From an uncultured Gammaproteobacteria bacterium (GTDB taxonomy: Bacteria; Pseudomonadota; Gammaproteobacteria; HyVt-429): 55,075 nucleotides of DNA. Positions 53,401 through 55,075 of the stretch are shown here, piece by piece; position 1 is the first letter of the stretch; the number at the start of each line of letters is the position of its first letter. The position numbers and the translations under genes are program-made. A model generated the notes under the pieces. That model had not been told where the DNA came from and did not search any database. It saw only the letters and a program-made list of their open reading frames with translations. Location of the stretch: NCBI GenBank assembly GCA_947259975.1, contig CAMYOD010000018.1:167629-222703 (forward strand), read 5' to 3'.

Positions 53401-55075
53401 TGGGATGTGCCCATCGAAATCACCGTGTCCGCCAATCCGGCCTGGCAGACCGCGGTCGGCAGCCAACCAGTACAGAAATTCAGCGCCCAGCCCCATACCG
53501 TGGACCAGATCCGTGGACCCCTGATCGTCGAAGGCAGCGTACTGGCCGGTAAGGACCGGTCACTGGCGTTCCCGCTCATGCTGCCCACCGAGACCGACGA
53601 TCCGCGACCGGATCTCGCCGTCACCGCCGTCGAGACGGAACAAACCGACACCCTGAACGTGTTCAACGACGGCAGTGTGCTGAACGGTATCGACAACGTG
53701 AACAACCCGGGCCTGTTGACCGATACGGTACTGGCCGGCCATGTGGATCCCATCAACCTGTCCGGCCTCGGCATGGGCAGTGACCTGACCATCGATGGCA
53801 CCACCTATGCGGGCGGTATCACCTACAGCGGGCTCGAGGTGGTGGATATCCTGCTCGGCACCGGCGACGATATCTTCACCATCGAGGACACCAGTGCGGA
53901 CACCATCACCGTGGTACGCGGCGGCGGTGGCAACGACCAGATTACCGTGACCGGCAGCAGTGCCGATTCCGGCTCGGCGTTGATCTTGTTCGGCGACGCG
54001 CAACAGGACGGCAGTGACTTCAGCTTCGGCAACGCCGAACTGACCGGCGCGCCGCAGCTCACCTTCGCCCATGAGCCCGGCGGTCCCGGCAGCGCCGACA
54101 CCATTACCCGCGACGGCACCACCACCTGGCGCGATGATGGTTTCGAGGACGGCCAGTTCATCAACATCGTCGCCCCCGGCCAGAACAACACCGGCACCTT
54201 CCGTGTCGACAGCATCTCCGCCGATGGTCTGACGCTGACACTGCAGGCCGGTGAAACCCTGAGCGGGGAAAGCTTTACCATCGGTGTCGGCGACGGGGTC
54301 TTCGGTATCCCCAACGGCACCGGCCGCGAATTCTTCAACCCGGGCAATGACATCATCAATGCCAGCGGTGCCGGTGGCAATGTCGTGGTCTACGGCGGGC
54401 AGGGTAATGACAGCGTCACCGGCGGCGCGTTCGCGGATCATCTCGCGGGCGGTTCCGGCAACGACACCATCCACGGCGGCAGCGGTCTCGACCACATATA
54501 CGGCGACTCCGGATTCAATGTCGATCTGTCGACGCGGCTCGATCGCACCACCCTCGAGGGGATCCAGGTGTTGAGCGTCGTGACCGCGCCGGCGATAGGT
54601 GATAACTCCAATACCGGCGACGATCTGGCGGTGGGTGCCGACGAACTGCACGGCGACGCCGGCGACGACATCATCCTCGGTGACCACGGCGTCATCACCC
54701 AGGTGCCCGCCACCAACCGCATCCTGCATACCGACAACGTCGTCTCGATCCATAGCGTGCGCGCGGACGAGGGGCTGGCGGATCTGATCACAGGCGGCGC
54801 CGACGATGACCGTATCATCGCGGGCCAGGGCGCGGACACCGTCACCGGTAACGGCGGCGAGGATGTGATTCTCGGCGACAACGGCCTGTTGCATTACGAT
54901 GTCCTGCAGACTCGTACGGTGGGCAGTACCGGCTTGAACTTCGGCGATGGCGTGACCGGTGGCGACGGCAACATCGGCACCCTCGACCTGATCCAATCCA
55001 CCCACCTCGACCAGGGCGCGGCGGATGAACTGCACGGCAACGGCGAGAATGACACCCTCATCGGCGGCGGCGGTG
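26452..55075 (+). CDS. Giant LEPR-XLL/DUF4347/RTX repeat protein, at least 9,541 residues (3' end outside window)
   Basis: A single frame with no stop from 26401 to the window edge. The first in-frame ATG is at 28372, beyond two conserved domains, so a non-ATG start is needed. TTG 26452 gives a basic N-terminus (KRPQLARRSKRHSK) and has GGAGGGGG at 26429-26436, although 15 bases away. Order by residue: LEPR-XLL-like LEARFLLSAD (36-45); acidic Ser/Thr/Asp linker (46-263); DUF4347 (265-499); RTX glycine/aspartate repeats with inserted modules (504-about 2045); beta-helix-like 54-56-residue repeats (about 2137-5945); unique and GHGFxTGD-containing parts with a helical insert near 6900-7000; Calx-beta-like domains (about 8628-9000); RTX repeats to the edge. 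It has one Cys (433). It is probably a secreted calcium-binding adhesin exported by type I secretion. Substrate and receptor are unknown. Confidence 0.9.
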   Translation, partial: MKRPQLARRSKRHSKAPAQSATGGFPGRRKVLFEALEARFLLSADIGLPPPNPADDTQAQSDPVLSDSATQDTSTVDSTPSTSAEASPTASGSDTTVADSTGDASTSTADDGAAEASTSDAGDTTTAAGEEAGDAEADATAASPDDTPVTEEAVEAPDWQVVLVDEGADPEVVADETAVLDEAATPLEADDAITETEADTTAGDLVDTNTESASVTTVASADTTAETEPVVDEAPTKDAGDDKDDGDEAVATEPEEDAAAEPVRQIIFVDSAVTDYQALIDSLDLSTQAPGTRSDGSETTSGEDTNITIASSDATEGDATTTTGFEGAAAETTQTTLQPAGASEGADNTAISQASGIEVVVLDPERDGIEQIAAVLAGYQNLDAIHILSHGSAAALTLGNTRLSSASLDRYGETLRDWGRALTEDGDLLLYGCDVGAGETGIEFVEDLAKYTGADVAASSDDTGAADLGGDWKLEVTTGVIETRAPFSAEALDGYGALLATIDGTGGDDNLTGTASGDLINGLAGDDTLSGLAGDDTLVGGADDDTYRFESGWGTDTVTETGGGGNDTLDFDFVDEDKTFLVTGSGSVTVSDGTNSVTASNVEELVGGGGENTLDYSSFGGAATVDLDAGTAAGSFDVSDMQAVIGTGNADTITGDSEDNTLTGAGGDDTLAGGGGDDNFVFDGAWGMDQVSGGGDDDTLDFSTVSNDLTFSVTGSGSGSLIVTEGGNTVTASSIESLIAGSGTNTLNYSAYGSGVTVDLGDGTATGLSVGIGEGFQVVVGTVSADSLTGGAEGDTLTGGAGNDTLAGGVGDDTYVFTNGWGLDSITEGDQNTLGDGEDTLDFSAVTTNLTVTVNADGSFVVADGGGNSVSIQNVEKIIGGSGINTLNYAAYGSGIDVDLAAGTATLFTSITNFHNVTGTGFADELTGDDSANSLAGGAGNDTLSGGAGQDTLVGGANDDTLVEQLDANMTLTATTLTVDGGTPESATGFEFAQLSGGATANVIDASTFGGTVTLSGGAMQDGQEVVLLSALNGGSGVGTTDVETLNLHGVEDTTNLSVLNNGDGVSAAGAGINDFSITLTDGQVVPVDISSATTVQDVLDKITDAAELVAPDRLSVTLDNAGGALLLVDTIDGGVNDLTVTALNGSAAADLGIANTGNDGGTRLLGATIADVSKDLRVTLSDGAEVDVDLSGLDSVQDVLAVISDAHENLSATINGTGTGIDLSDTAGGGGNLQVAALNGSTAAVDLFGVTPVVAVAALNGASIVTGDIRLDSRLDDDSLTGTGNADQLTGGGGQDTLIGGGGTDTVVEYRDAIFTLLDTSLTIGIDAADVLTSVEQAHLTGGDSANTIDAGAFTLGDVTLIGGDGNDTLTGGDGDDVLTGGAGIDSLTGGAGTDTVVESADSRFVLSGDATSATLDMGEGASEVVTVSLTGTVTGGSFTLSYDGETTDAIAYDASAQNVKSALTALSNIGDNDVQVVKVQAADPWTITFRGNLAGVNQDNITAADVDLAGATPGVSTSVVPIVDGATAGSADNSLATIEQADLTGGVSDNIMDASAFTGGAVTLSGGAGHDTLTGGSSADSLVGGLGNDVITGNGGADTLSGGDGVDTLIEEQDGASIALTDISLTIDGVVDSLSGFELAQLTGGTSANSIDASAFTGLAGDTPLWFLNGGTGVDTVDGVTVSLTGLEDTTPLSALNNGNGVDKAAGDDFSITLTDGSSFNVDISGASTLQDVFEAITDADSSGRLTVELSADGTAIKLTDSTDSGTTDVQVITGSSAAAADLGIETTGVDTILEGAPITDGGSDLRIVLTDGTAVYVNLSYLTTVQEVLDKITDAHARLTATLNNGAIRVTDSTADGGDIQVSVINGSDAAIDLGLVPAAATDNTGTATTLTGAAIAVAAVMLDGKAGNDTLIGGGGDDTLTGGSGADSMTGGAGTDTVKESRNADFTLADVPGNPTDDATLTIGTTDGADSLDGIEQAHLTGGSSDNTLDASGFTLGPVTLVSGGGEDTLRGGSGDDQYRIDVSGLTAGADMITVAPGSGNDTVVILGAADAGGNIGASVLGWIDWDPNTAAAAIEIEEDDTINLIENLVAPGQDITLKAETINVIGFDINTSDPANGATAGNIKLQGWHITIGGGAQLLAEANNNGTDGKIEIRAIDDRANVTALGFANIDLLSVDVSIGDATIKGGDVEIIATADSTHLLVESDFGESVFAQLAGPVVDGVLKALENLSAFVGVSVAEIDAKIDIGTDLSNQTVIEADNFTAWSTAKARASAAPISIGGGVAVGVAITDANVTVGNASITTTGDATIRSSADHTVDVVADASALKGIAGAVAVSVVNSNVTAHVNDNASLTVGGNLFVQGDTVDRNRTMARSTAGGAGKVGIAVAIKVENGNTNAWLDGSADVAGNINVTAKQTREAVNVNKAFILPSVVNGTASGAGVGSNSKGDLLDDVKASATSLISNPLTNWAYKKLGKSTTGESTRSFQFAAAVTVAEDNNNTNARIGNNSGVRSDVEADGFVTVASNIANRPDITAGSSADDSDDTSAAGGTTVSGQASFGGSFAVAIGTFNNDADAYIAGDVDLDAKGAITVKADALNEIDPLGLWGANLITPFLNENTSATHKSDATGNKTLNAGDTVDVVSGKNAGGDANTRYEYIGPDGASLNLANEDYSDELKWKSAGNPAATTGLGFFRTLTTYLDGNFGLDNNLVDSWSQATAGGQKVALAGAVTVLTLDHEADAKIQTGANINQDVDGVTNTDAFRSDAQTVTVEATSVNHAINLGGNFQTPGIGGSSNAKTFKVDLSGPGLGTGSSDDNDSKGAVGATVMVHFYRSDVAARIEDGVDLYADSLEVDAENSVLGIAVGASGGEAEDFGFNGVVIYSEIDNSTVAQIDNGAVIMVGDNDVIEADGTNRGVSTLVEATDTSYLITVAGSVAISDTAGIGASVGVNISERDTEAVIGNLHTETVAGTRGSFTAGGDVKVKAENDGFIGGFAIAGAKASNSAASQAEADSGPGNGTGGTQGSDGSAQSNSDLASWQSNWSAVLGELGGQQGGSSASQGSESTGTNSNGKSTLAFSGSVTYSDVNDDARAYVHDAGIVTVNNGALVLDADEGTIVASLAGAGSYSSAAQGKTSVGIAGAVGLNFVSGYTVAYVDDATQIIADGLDVQANRDSWIVSLSVGIAGATGKKGIALAGSVGVNATDNTIGAAFIGSTDSIINGTVALKAHDDTNIINIAGSGAFGGKAGVGAAVAYTEGKNDVYAKLENAVNLRHTGAFDIKASTDIDFIGITGAVAVATGQDSYGASGTVTLNWIDNTVAASVLNSNTLSGSTGNVTVEAKDDTFDLAIAGALAFGKTGGLGLAAALNFTDNTVRAKVEGSTLRTTGSITVRAQETNELIAAAVGGAGAKKFALAGAAAVNRVTDTIDAHVSAGSDIQGGGAILIEAEDDATIWSGAGGIAFAKTAGIGAGVSVNLITNNVTAYINNAMVESTGGGITVKADSAATIKTLAAGGGGASKFALAGAVSVNIITNTIDAYVSNGADVDATGDIQIQALDDATIWALAGNVAGAGKAAIGASVGYNDVDNTVKAHVDGASTDVDSSGGNVQLLADSETELRSIAAGGQGAGKVAIGGSVTINEYGNDVLAYINDDATVSADGSVTVQAVDDADYLMIAGVLGGAGTAAIGLANTTLISNNNVKAWVGKRADVTALGNGGTVNVYTGSKTGDSKDTEARRGLAVTATSYEDIIGVAAVGTGAGTAGIAGSATVNVLNEITRAYIDDAAVINGDNTGAGAAQDVVVRATDETTMINVAGALTGGGTAGIGASADVLVMTKDTQAYVWATTVNANRNVVVEAGSVEDFVSVAAAIGGGGTAGIMGNAGVYVMNNTTRAYIGQDPDVGAPALSGATTVIAEGSVKVEAVDVSDMIIIAGNLGGGGTVGIGVAAAVTVINKDTDAFLGSNAQVTGKALAGSGVSVNTGEFNIGSVADEYNTVDFVPEDDIASGTEVIDVGSGHGFATGDAVVYRSDGHSDDVNTSGGNLVDGEVYYVIASDTAGGLTGSQIKLASSRADAFTDNAINLTSQTGQDETVVLEEARGLAQNESLEFTPSSAVDDTNNKITVGAGHGFSTGQAVIYGDGTDASGLAYNGGADNLQDGETYYIIASDTDGTLAAGEVRLATTEANAEAGNAINLDAATSSATHTLYDGMPDVSGIDLKTPGAQNMDLSDDGSGSSNDLGGTLLGQARTSDALTRTVTGVAVSASNQDDIKTAGVSGGGAGTVAVNIGGNVHVMNSDATAFINDSATVNNNNATHGVNQSVLVAAGNDYYHLGIAGAISIAGTVSVTPAADVSVVSNDAHAYIGDGATVRANQDVEVTANQTEEILSVAAGVSASGTVALGGSVGVLVMNNSTYAYIGDNNAADNTGANVYADGNVLVAASDDTELLGIAGNLSIGLGAAGIGAAVGVTVINKDTQAYVGHDSIIEARGNDGTLSGILDGTNTGAGFGSGSFRGLAVQAESSEDLMIIGAAAAGGFYAGLGGGVTVEVIESNTFAYIGQDVDVNKGVSGANLHDSQSVVVNASNDYESFTLAGALGVGAAGLAGGVDVGSLRNDTKSYIMSGAEVYADNNVDVNALTRKEIDSYAVSGGVGGAGISGAISVWSIGAEVGASYSYESRNADGNVDHSGSENLFSNFSTQAGDSEDEGDNSVGGFTGNMDDYEGGDRNGSGDNTPDNASLLSANMGSAGNDVNNSFTGGQAGSSLNATGPSALAGTEAYIDGTVVAGNDVNIRAVDRLDYNVLTGSIALGGIGIGGSVAVLTVNNNTNAYIGANADVSAGTGAGDNILVYADFYEKLNGLTIGGAAGGALAVGAQVLVFNDASTQTAWVQNGATISQAGGTLTVQANSERDGHADSAGGGLSLGASIGASIAIIDFGGSTTAYIGDANIGVGAGTVGNVEVIADSEAEIDALVVAVSGGITGAIGAAINLGTYDSTVTAEIRTGADITVANDVIVESRSRGDVDLDSWGVTVGGVGALGATVAIATNKPTLNASIGNARVTATNGDVRVRSLSNYSADGNTRLDQGADTYAVAGAGSLGLGAAVTYAESETSAAVTTYIADNATVTAGTDVLLESKTNNVAASDSTGVGIGLLAGVGVSLAYANTDGSTITYIGDATVTATGGDVGVIATTYNDAKAESFAAAGGILGGAGNVAEASINPTIEASIRAGAVIVAGVGVNVSASSTVSADADTWGISAGALAVGVSLAEATASPDVTAYVGGAASSITANDLVVAAAMTYPTGGFAANSNAIGSSGGLISVNATESTATNTGQVASYVANGTTLIINESIAVNANGDSNQDATGDSFNVGLIAAGGNVVDAVTNVQTEAYIGSEVSVIGGSNVGGLSDGAIYYAVVDPTNANRIKLATSYGNAKLATPSIIQLDKNAATGTHHAIVPYRVYNNTPIGFDPAAKVDNGSDTIDLGAGHGIETGDAVIYRKSPGPSLSISATGDDRSYAFSEAGSGGLVAGAGASATTDNDSTTKAYIADDGAGAGVTTLDVSTLSIAATHTARFDAKTDTIQASAVGFSGSWANNYDDAIVEASIGNGTNITAQSVLVDAQNIARKNLLGADENNVQAGSGGVLQGNAAESETTIFHDTQALIGSNAVINVVGDAAGNSLFRVNVLNDIEGEDSVRLDTGGLIVGSGATSSITAGGYVGDDPDNAPTYGVLGKVEIGSDAQITTVGDVDLQSRSKGKLTVQPTVHTYGLASAAIMDAEAIMHAQSDIIVGTGADITAQGDINLRAGGDHEGNLDSFDLFAFADELNVSLIPISGLDSTASLQTKHDITVNNNAVLSSGGDATFAANTLFTGLVTAYGKGASWLSALGGALGGGGTIEVRGVDVPISEIAGGTNINEVTANVTIDGDVHVGINKNQSLAVSLINYDTKNTPDPDDDTFDVQQTTWDGVSTLAPAPDTNPNAKILTFQFSQLKVGSVLADEYDHWIELYNAFGENQFKIEADRVINEAIGLNLVNFGNVDGVDQGGDGNFADDPVFIKEFTVPYIILDDIEASSGTILVLGETLDGGGILDAPGNVKVDILNKTPAYLRVQQISIPTESGGKVLFNYSRLEDTAHGFTGTVNSLGDAVDASSELAPAITIENTYRPGNGGFPAFDKAPDIELAGDITNRSGSLSVTNQGGSIISKGTIQAADLSFFAPNGSFVQSYTDTLQNYGDAPYTLWSAVANSTQSYGNANGTSGTGPASPSPSYTHSGGAGGSGTLVPVDALTEAGIDGQVSAAINAPNTQSGGFIFGNNVFISAKYLNINGTIQSGIADYQVTIDSTKMGTLATVQDQIDAAEEALSKHKAGDAWGTQDAIAGAGIEANYDFTKYKLDTGYATDNIDVWYNAELNRIEIDPVTVQGGRMELYGEILSTGNGELKVIDGYGRINIDNNTNYDLSFLELDAGTSGPNGQGIEGFLKITDLATRSQTTDAWGTTSFGPATVTEYTRIGDDIQKKTYLDDAPRDPVTNEVLESAKTETTINDTRTTSYTPVAGQRYNWVTGQDFLTETYTKWGSSSWAGLDSWSPDPSDVVNGPTTTPISGIDILDGAAGIYITRGGGEDYTYAFDWQTTDANGPDVSGNETVRTNGPWDEDDGWGTTTTYQEEWRTTGHKELHYHSIDASNPIDIIFTGYDVFAAAGQQPYVQITSPKDILINGNIANHGGKTTLSAGDEIGQINDVAVVNGIDIELNAGHGIGASAPIQTNLENNAGGALRAVTTDGTIQITETTGSLTVDEVITSKTNGQVVLTGQQSILAQDVSSVVRGGSVALSATTGQIGDLSGGLPLTVDTGTDAQQSFLMAWAPGDISLKEQSGNLYLDNIESEFGDIRLELMSGDLVDANSEERRDPRTEEQLLRLWQKMRATEESAWQAIEATTSAYENVRTDEYHTYWKYREQNGGSYNISQSVTLSAEEQAFYTQYYTDLGVDPVAAIQTLENKRTAEYHSLHQTYGAVGNIATADAYDPDVYDPDFVYQTSIPTNTFGAAGVQADSSIDLGEHDLVHGQAIVYYSGGTDIGGLVDGQRYFVVIDNPERGFDEANLDYTANTIDLGAGHGLSTGDKVSYQKSTGSDVSVGGLIADISYVVEVDGTNPNLIRLTNLADGSVVSLDNAFVAETAATGHRLQLLDPDIKLAASYADAMGENPDVAGFDPTTSGIVSGNAIEVGSHSFSNGQQVVYASNGGDPVDGLVDGATYYVQSVTGTTVELSTDAAGSNLITLDAAAATGPFHSISSVGAKALTLGAVTGSDHYFADPLHTSFGHTDISGDSIDVGANVFTPGLEVVYSNGGGNDLGNLVDGNVYYVVQTGTPGVIQLAENISAVNFVPADKVSSANDTIDVGAAVANFSDGQKVFYNSMGGADIGGLSDGGTYYVKLIGGTTEIELHRNAALTDLVTLDPSTASGVTHRITGTGNIVSLGTPTAGDGARHSLSEAGVFAKNAIWTLEQLQNAHINETILRPKSVSGTTATTEDPNLIGGNITVISHTGGIGNTVETEHTINLNELDTLTTEEKVALAGAELHEVTFYDGLDGTGNVIDPRGASEAALASIQSIVVVRSDDVDVSSSGIVNASAATNLFLGSEGTINIDQVDAGGDAIIKVQQGIYDAQPGLTGVNDIINIISDNLILEAEQESIGTAADPLLLHLSPNSTLVARADSEIHIEVKAYDPGTGLEPGDVHIVSVNAKNVINFSADGSIFDYDNDDTQIPPVAGSSETDFWDFLTGDLTLTAGGAIGTGSHFVETISKGTFDAQAGTDIFVHEVFDVLETGSDGVLNLGLVESTGGNVWLKADGSILDNEDFAETDIVDNGVLLFSAGDSLASINNPLADVIGTSITLQAGLAGTPLSAIGLASDDLDIDTRTGTLTSSSGINTYLIEVVGDLRLFTVETDPGNSAFIAAPAGRILNGNSLGGSNVTAGNTFLFASGDIGEATNTISTTVGVLKGLSTTGSVWVDNLGALAIGGGFSADPFGLIAGGSIAVTASSPITQEQSIWSGNSILLVALDDANDDGTPGNEPDHLIVKATDSVTNQPLVLKAVNDIRLLGGDDVIIEAGATIEAGNSIQIQGDYQGDLAGNAPAPGTPNVDAAGSTITVAGSLAAPTITVEGESDADVIDIIGSVTAGWPWTATTWPFDGTGSKPDIDYPHPGEVGVPTTAEIVINGHAGDDVITLNPAGNTLTLLGHTRIFGGSGNDDITVNKLHTRTTSLDIDGEGGTDDVVVNISGGDTDYLIKVHDTGAPDDGADTLTINGTADGDVFLVRKYFVAEFNGSYDSQAGGFNAVDDSLERINYDETINARLRINSLGGDDYFATDDTSTMVTLDGGDDKDTFQIGQLFASERDAGTRGIALGDGIETTEVLLGFLAGGMPAPAYLSNGISLPMVVYGGNDEDRFAVYSNKAPLKLFGEDGDDEFVVRAFALFDITIDTGAGADTVEYNINAPVSIDGGAGIDTVVVLGTPLADNFTITEDGIFGAGLSIGYENIEIAEVDGLEGDDNFFVLSTNPDVVTTIIGGLGSDTINVGGDVTGKIVAQSVEGRSGFINHSIESDDPGYNGIFVDGIRLNVADDETGKVVIDPIDPGTGTTDGNTVVVEDLAGSVDQYKVSMSVSAADVEAAAAGAATVAYMTVSATRPSSQDKDALRRTLSATELGAGELDREADSVLVSTNGTDWFEALVLTFDTNSADMITGWERNQTIYVKAASDNAIEGERTVVINHSISSSNDDYNKIDIANVEVTVVDDDFAGLVITESDNVTEVVEDVADDTYTVALTRQPASGETVTVTLTPDASGQAEIVGSNTLTFTDTTWNVAQTVTVRGASDTTPENPFRAGITHSVTTDLAVGSEWDAVDDVELKVEVIDNDAKGVLVSETGGSTLVVEGGADDTYHLQLTAQPTLADGTTPTTVTINVLSDGQTLLSSSDSRFDATNNTVTFDGSVAGGLIGWDVPIEITVSANPAWQTAVGSQPVQKFSAQPHTVDQIRGPLIVEGSVLAGKDRSLAFPLMLPTETDDPRPDLAVTAVETEQTDTLNVFNDGSVLNGIDNVNNPGLLTDTVLAGHVDPINLSGLGMGSDLTIDGTTYAGGITYSGLEVVDILLGTGDDIFTIEDTSADTITVVRGGGGNDQITVTGSSADSGSALILFGDAQQDGSDFSFGNAELTGAPQLTFAHEPGGPGSADTITRDGTTTWRDDGFEDGQFINIVAPGQNNTGTFRVDSISADGLTLTLQAGETLSGESFTIGVGDGVFGIPNGTGREFFNPGNDIINASGAGGNVVVYGGQGNDSVTGGAFADHLAGGSGNDTIHGGSGLDHIYGDSGFNVDLSTRLDRTTLEGIQVLSVVTAPAIGDNSNTGDDLAVGADELHGDAGDDIILGDHGVITQVPATNRILHTDNVVSIHSVRADEGLADLITGGADDDRIIAGQGADTVTGNGGEDVILGDNGLLHYDVLQTRTVGSTGLNFGDGVTGGDGNIGTLDLIQSTHLDQGAADELHGNGENDTLIGGGG
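27244..27948 (+). other. DUF4347 domain of the giant protein
   Basis: Starts with QIIFVDSAVTDYQALIDSL, is interrupted by about 70 acidic, Thr-rich residues, then continues GIEVVVLDPERDGIEQI, LDAIHILSHGSAAALTLGN, DGDLLLYGCDVGAGETG and TGADVAASSDDTG. DUF4347 is common near the N-terminus of very large bacterial surface proteins; its function is not established. His390 (in SHG) and Cys433 (in YGCDVG) have the order and surroundings of the His-Cys dyad of caspase-like peptidases. That reading is inference. Confidence 0.85.
29620..30207 (+). repeat. Flagellin-IN-like module, first tandem pair
   Basis: Two tandem copies of a module with the pattern LxxLNNGxGV (first copy), DFxITLxDG, VDISxAxTVQDVLDKI, then a beta strand pair and ALNGSxAAxDLGI. 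The DGxxxxVDLSxxxxVQDVL core resembles the hook IN motif of flagellins and FliD. The second copy is shorter and less conserved at its start. A related pair is found at 31534-32091. Confidence 0.6.
31534..32091 (+). repeat. Flagellin-IN-like module, second tandem pair
   Basis: Again two copies: LSALNNGNGV, DDFSITLTDGSSFNVDIS, STLQDVFEAITDA, SSAAADLGI, then DLRIVLTDGTAVYVNLS, TTVQEVLDKITDAHARL and GSDAAIDLGL. The pair is clearly homologous to the one at 29620-30207, implying duplication of a two-module unit together with RTX blocks. Confidence 0.6.
32860..44290 (+). repeat. About 45 beta-helix-like repeats of 54-56 residues
   Basis: A recurring unit begins with xAYIxDxATVxA, continues GDVxVxAxDDxxxxxIAG, then GGxAGIGAxVxVNVIxNxT before the next AYI. 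Regular examples start at 36904, 37066, 37228 and 37396 (162, 162 and 168 bases apart). By eye about 45 units occur, with degenerate and interrupted stretches (34200-35000, 38470-39200, 40440-40760, 42600-43000). Alternating short strands with Gly/Ala turns suggest a long right-handed beta-helix or filamentous shaft. The repeat is at protein level; DNA copies have diverged. Confidence 0.8.
38470..39060 (+). repeat. Two GHGFxTGD modules interrupting the beta-helix region
   Basis: Both contain IDVGxGHGFxTGxAVxY, then a Gly-rich turn, LxDGExYYxIASDT and xxIxLAxxxADA. They lie between two beta-helix repeat blocks. A rearranged version is found at 42610-42950, where the YYxV half precedes the GHGxxTGD half. 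Confidence 0.7.
47134..47460 (+). other. Helical, possibly coiled-coil segment inside the giant protein
   Basis: Residues about 6895-7003 are rich in Glu, Gln, Arg, Tyr and Trp (EEQLLRLWQKMRATEESAWQ, then SAYENVRTDEY, LSAEEQAFYTQYY, IQTLENKRTAEYHSLHQ) and poor in Gly. This is quite unlike the surrounding beta-rich, Asp/Gly-rich sequence. It is the only long predicted helical stretch I noticed in the protein. Confidence 0.6.
47560..48830 (+). repeat. Five consecutive GHGFxTGD modules
   Basis: Units begin near 47570, 47730, 48070, 48370 and 48575. Pattern: xIDLGxGHxxxxGxxVxYxSxGGxDxGGLVDGxxYYVxxxxxxxIxLA, often closed by VxLDxAxATG. The first is shortened. Together with the copies at 38470-39060 and the rearranged copy at 42610-42950 there are about eight. 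I do not recognise an established domain name for this unit. Confidence 0.7.
52330..53460 (+). repeat. Calx-beta-like beta-sandwich domains
   Basis: Three successive domains separated by VxDDDxxGLVITES- and IDNDAKGVLVSETGG-type boundaries. They have TYTVALTRQPASGETVTVTL and TYHLQLTAQP strands and TVRGASDxxPE, all typical of Calx-beta/large-adhesin beta-sandwiches. The first domain is the most divergent and carries an insert. Such domains bind calcium and act as rigid spacers. Confidence 0.65.
54340..55075 (+). repeat. Distal RTX-type repeats running off the window
   Basis: GGQGNDSVTGGAFADHLAGG and SGNDTIHGGSGLDHIYGDSG near 54400-54510, then GDAGDDIILGDHGVI near 54655, GGADDDRIIAGQGADTVTGN near 54795, EDVILGDNGLL near 54865 and GNGENDTLIGGGG at the edge. 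The ILGDxGxI variant differs from the N-terminal RTX blocks. The protein clearly continues, and the secretion signal expected at the C-terminus is not in the window. Confidence 0.85.

Noticed and set aside
1-55075. tRNA, rRNA, insertion sequences, integrases or prophage genes
   Set aside because: None was seen in the intergenic gaps, and no transposase or integrase-like protein was recognised, so recent transfer by a mobile element is not supported by the sequence.

Overview
The window (about 60% GC, judged by eye) looks like a gammaproteobacterial chromosome. The left part carries the conserved cluster leuS-lptE-holA-proA-nadD/rsfS-rlmH, preceded by the end of a PBP1B (mrcB) gene. Lipoproteins, LptE and a BamE-like protein show a Gram-negative outer membrane. 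The species cannot be named from the sequence.

Layout. 1-4567: end of mrcB, a TPR lipoprotein, a YjbQ-family protein, a CMD-like/Rieske fusion, an exported protein of unknown function, a periplasmic double rhodanese, a possible PD-(D/E)XK-fold protein and a DUF4389 membrane protein. 4658-11766: leucyl-tRNA synthetase, LptE, DNA polymerase III delta, ProA, an apparent in-frame NadD-RsfS fusion and RlmH. The mrdA/mrdB genes that often follow rlmH are absent. 11972-14143: a TolC-family channel with a C-terminal tail of about 280 residues that repeats an LxGP(D/E) motif. 14250-18739 (minus strand): a small BamE-like lipoprotein, a tryptophan-halogenase-family flavoprotein, a SapC-family protein and a TPR/GT41 (SPINDLY/OGT-like) glycosyltransferase. 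18851-25954 (plus strand): a tight seven-gene operon of NodU-type carbamoyltransferase, APH-type kinase, Asp/Asn beta-hydroxylase-like dioxygenase, GT2 glycosyltransferase, an unrecognised protein, a class III aminotransferase and a GNAT acyltransferase. It reads as a biosynthesis or modification pathway for a glycan or small molecule of unknown structure.

26452 to the end: one uninterrupted reading frame of at least 9,541 codons, still open at the window edge. It has no usable ATG and appears to start at TTG 26452. The protein begins with a basic LEPR-XLL-like segment, then an acidic linker, then a DUF4347 domain. After that come RTX-type glycine/aspartate repeats, about 45 copies of a 54-56-residue beta-helix-like repeat, scattered GHGFxTGD modules, Calx-beta-like domains and more RTX repeats. 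A codon-by-codon scan found a single cysteine in the whole frame (residue 433). It lies 43 residues after a conserved-looking SHG histidine inside DUF4347, in the His...Cys arrangement of caspase-like (clan CD) peptidases.

A working model, which is inference: the giant protein is a secreted, calcium-dependent surface adhesin. The TolC-family protein may serve in its export, and the neighbouring glycosyltransferase and carbamoyl/amino/acyl modification genes may decorate it or another surface structure. No inner-membrane ABC transporter or membrane-fusion protein of a type I secretion system is visible here.
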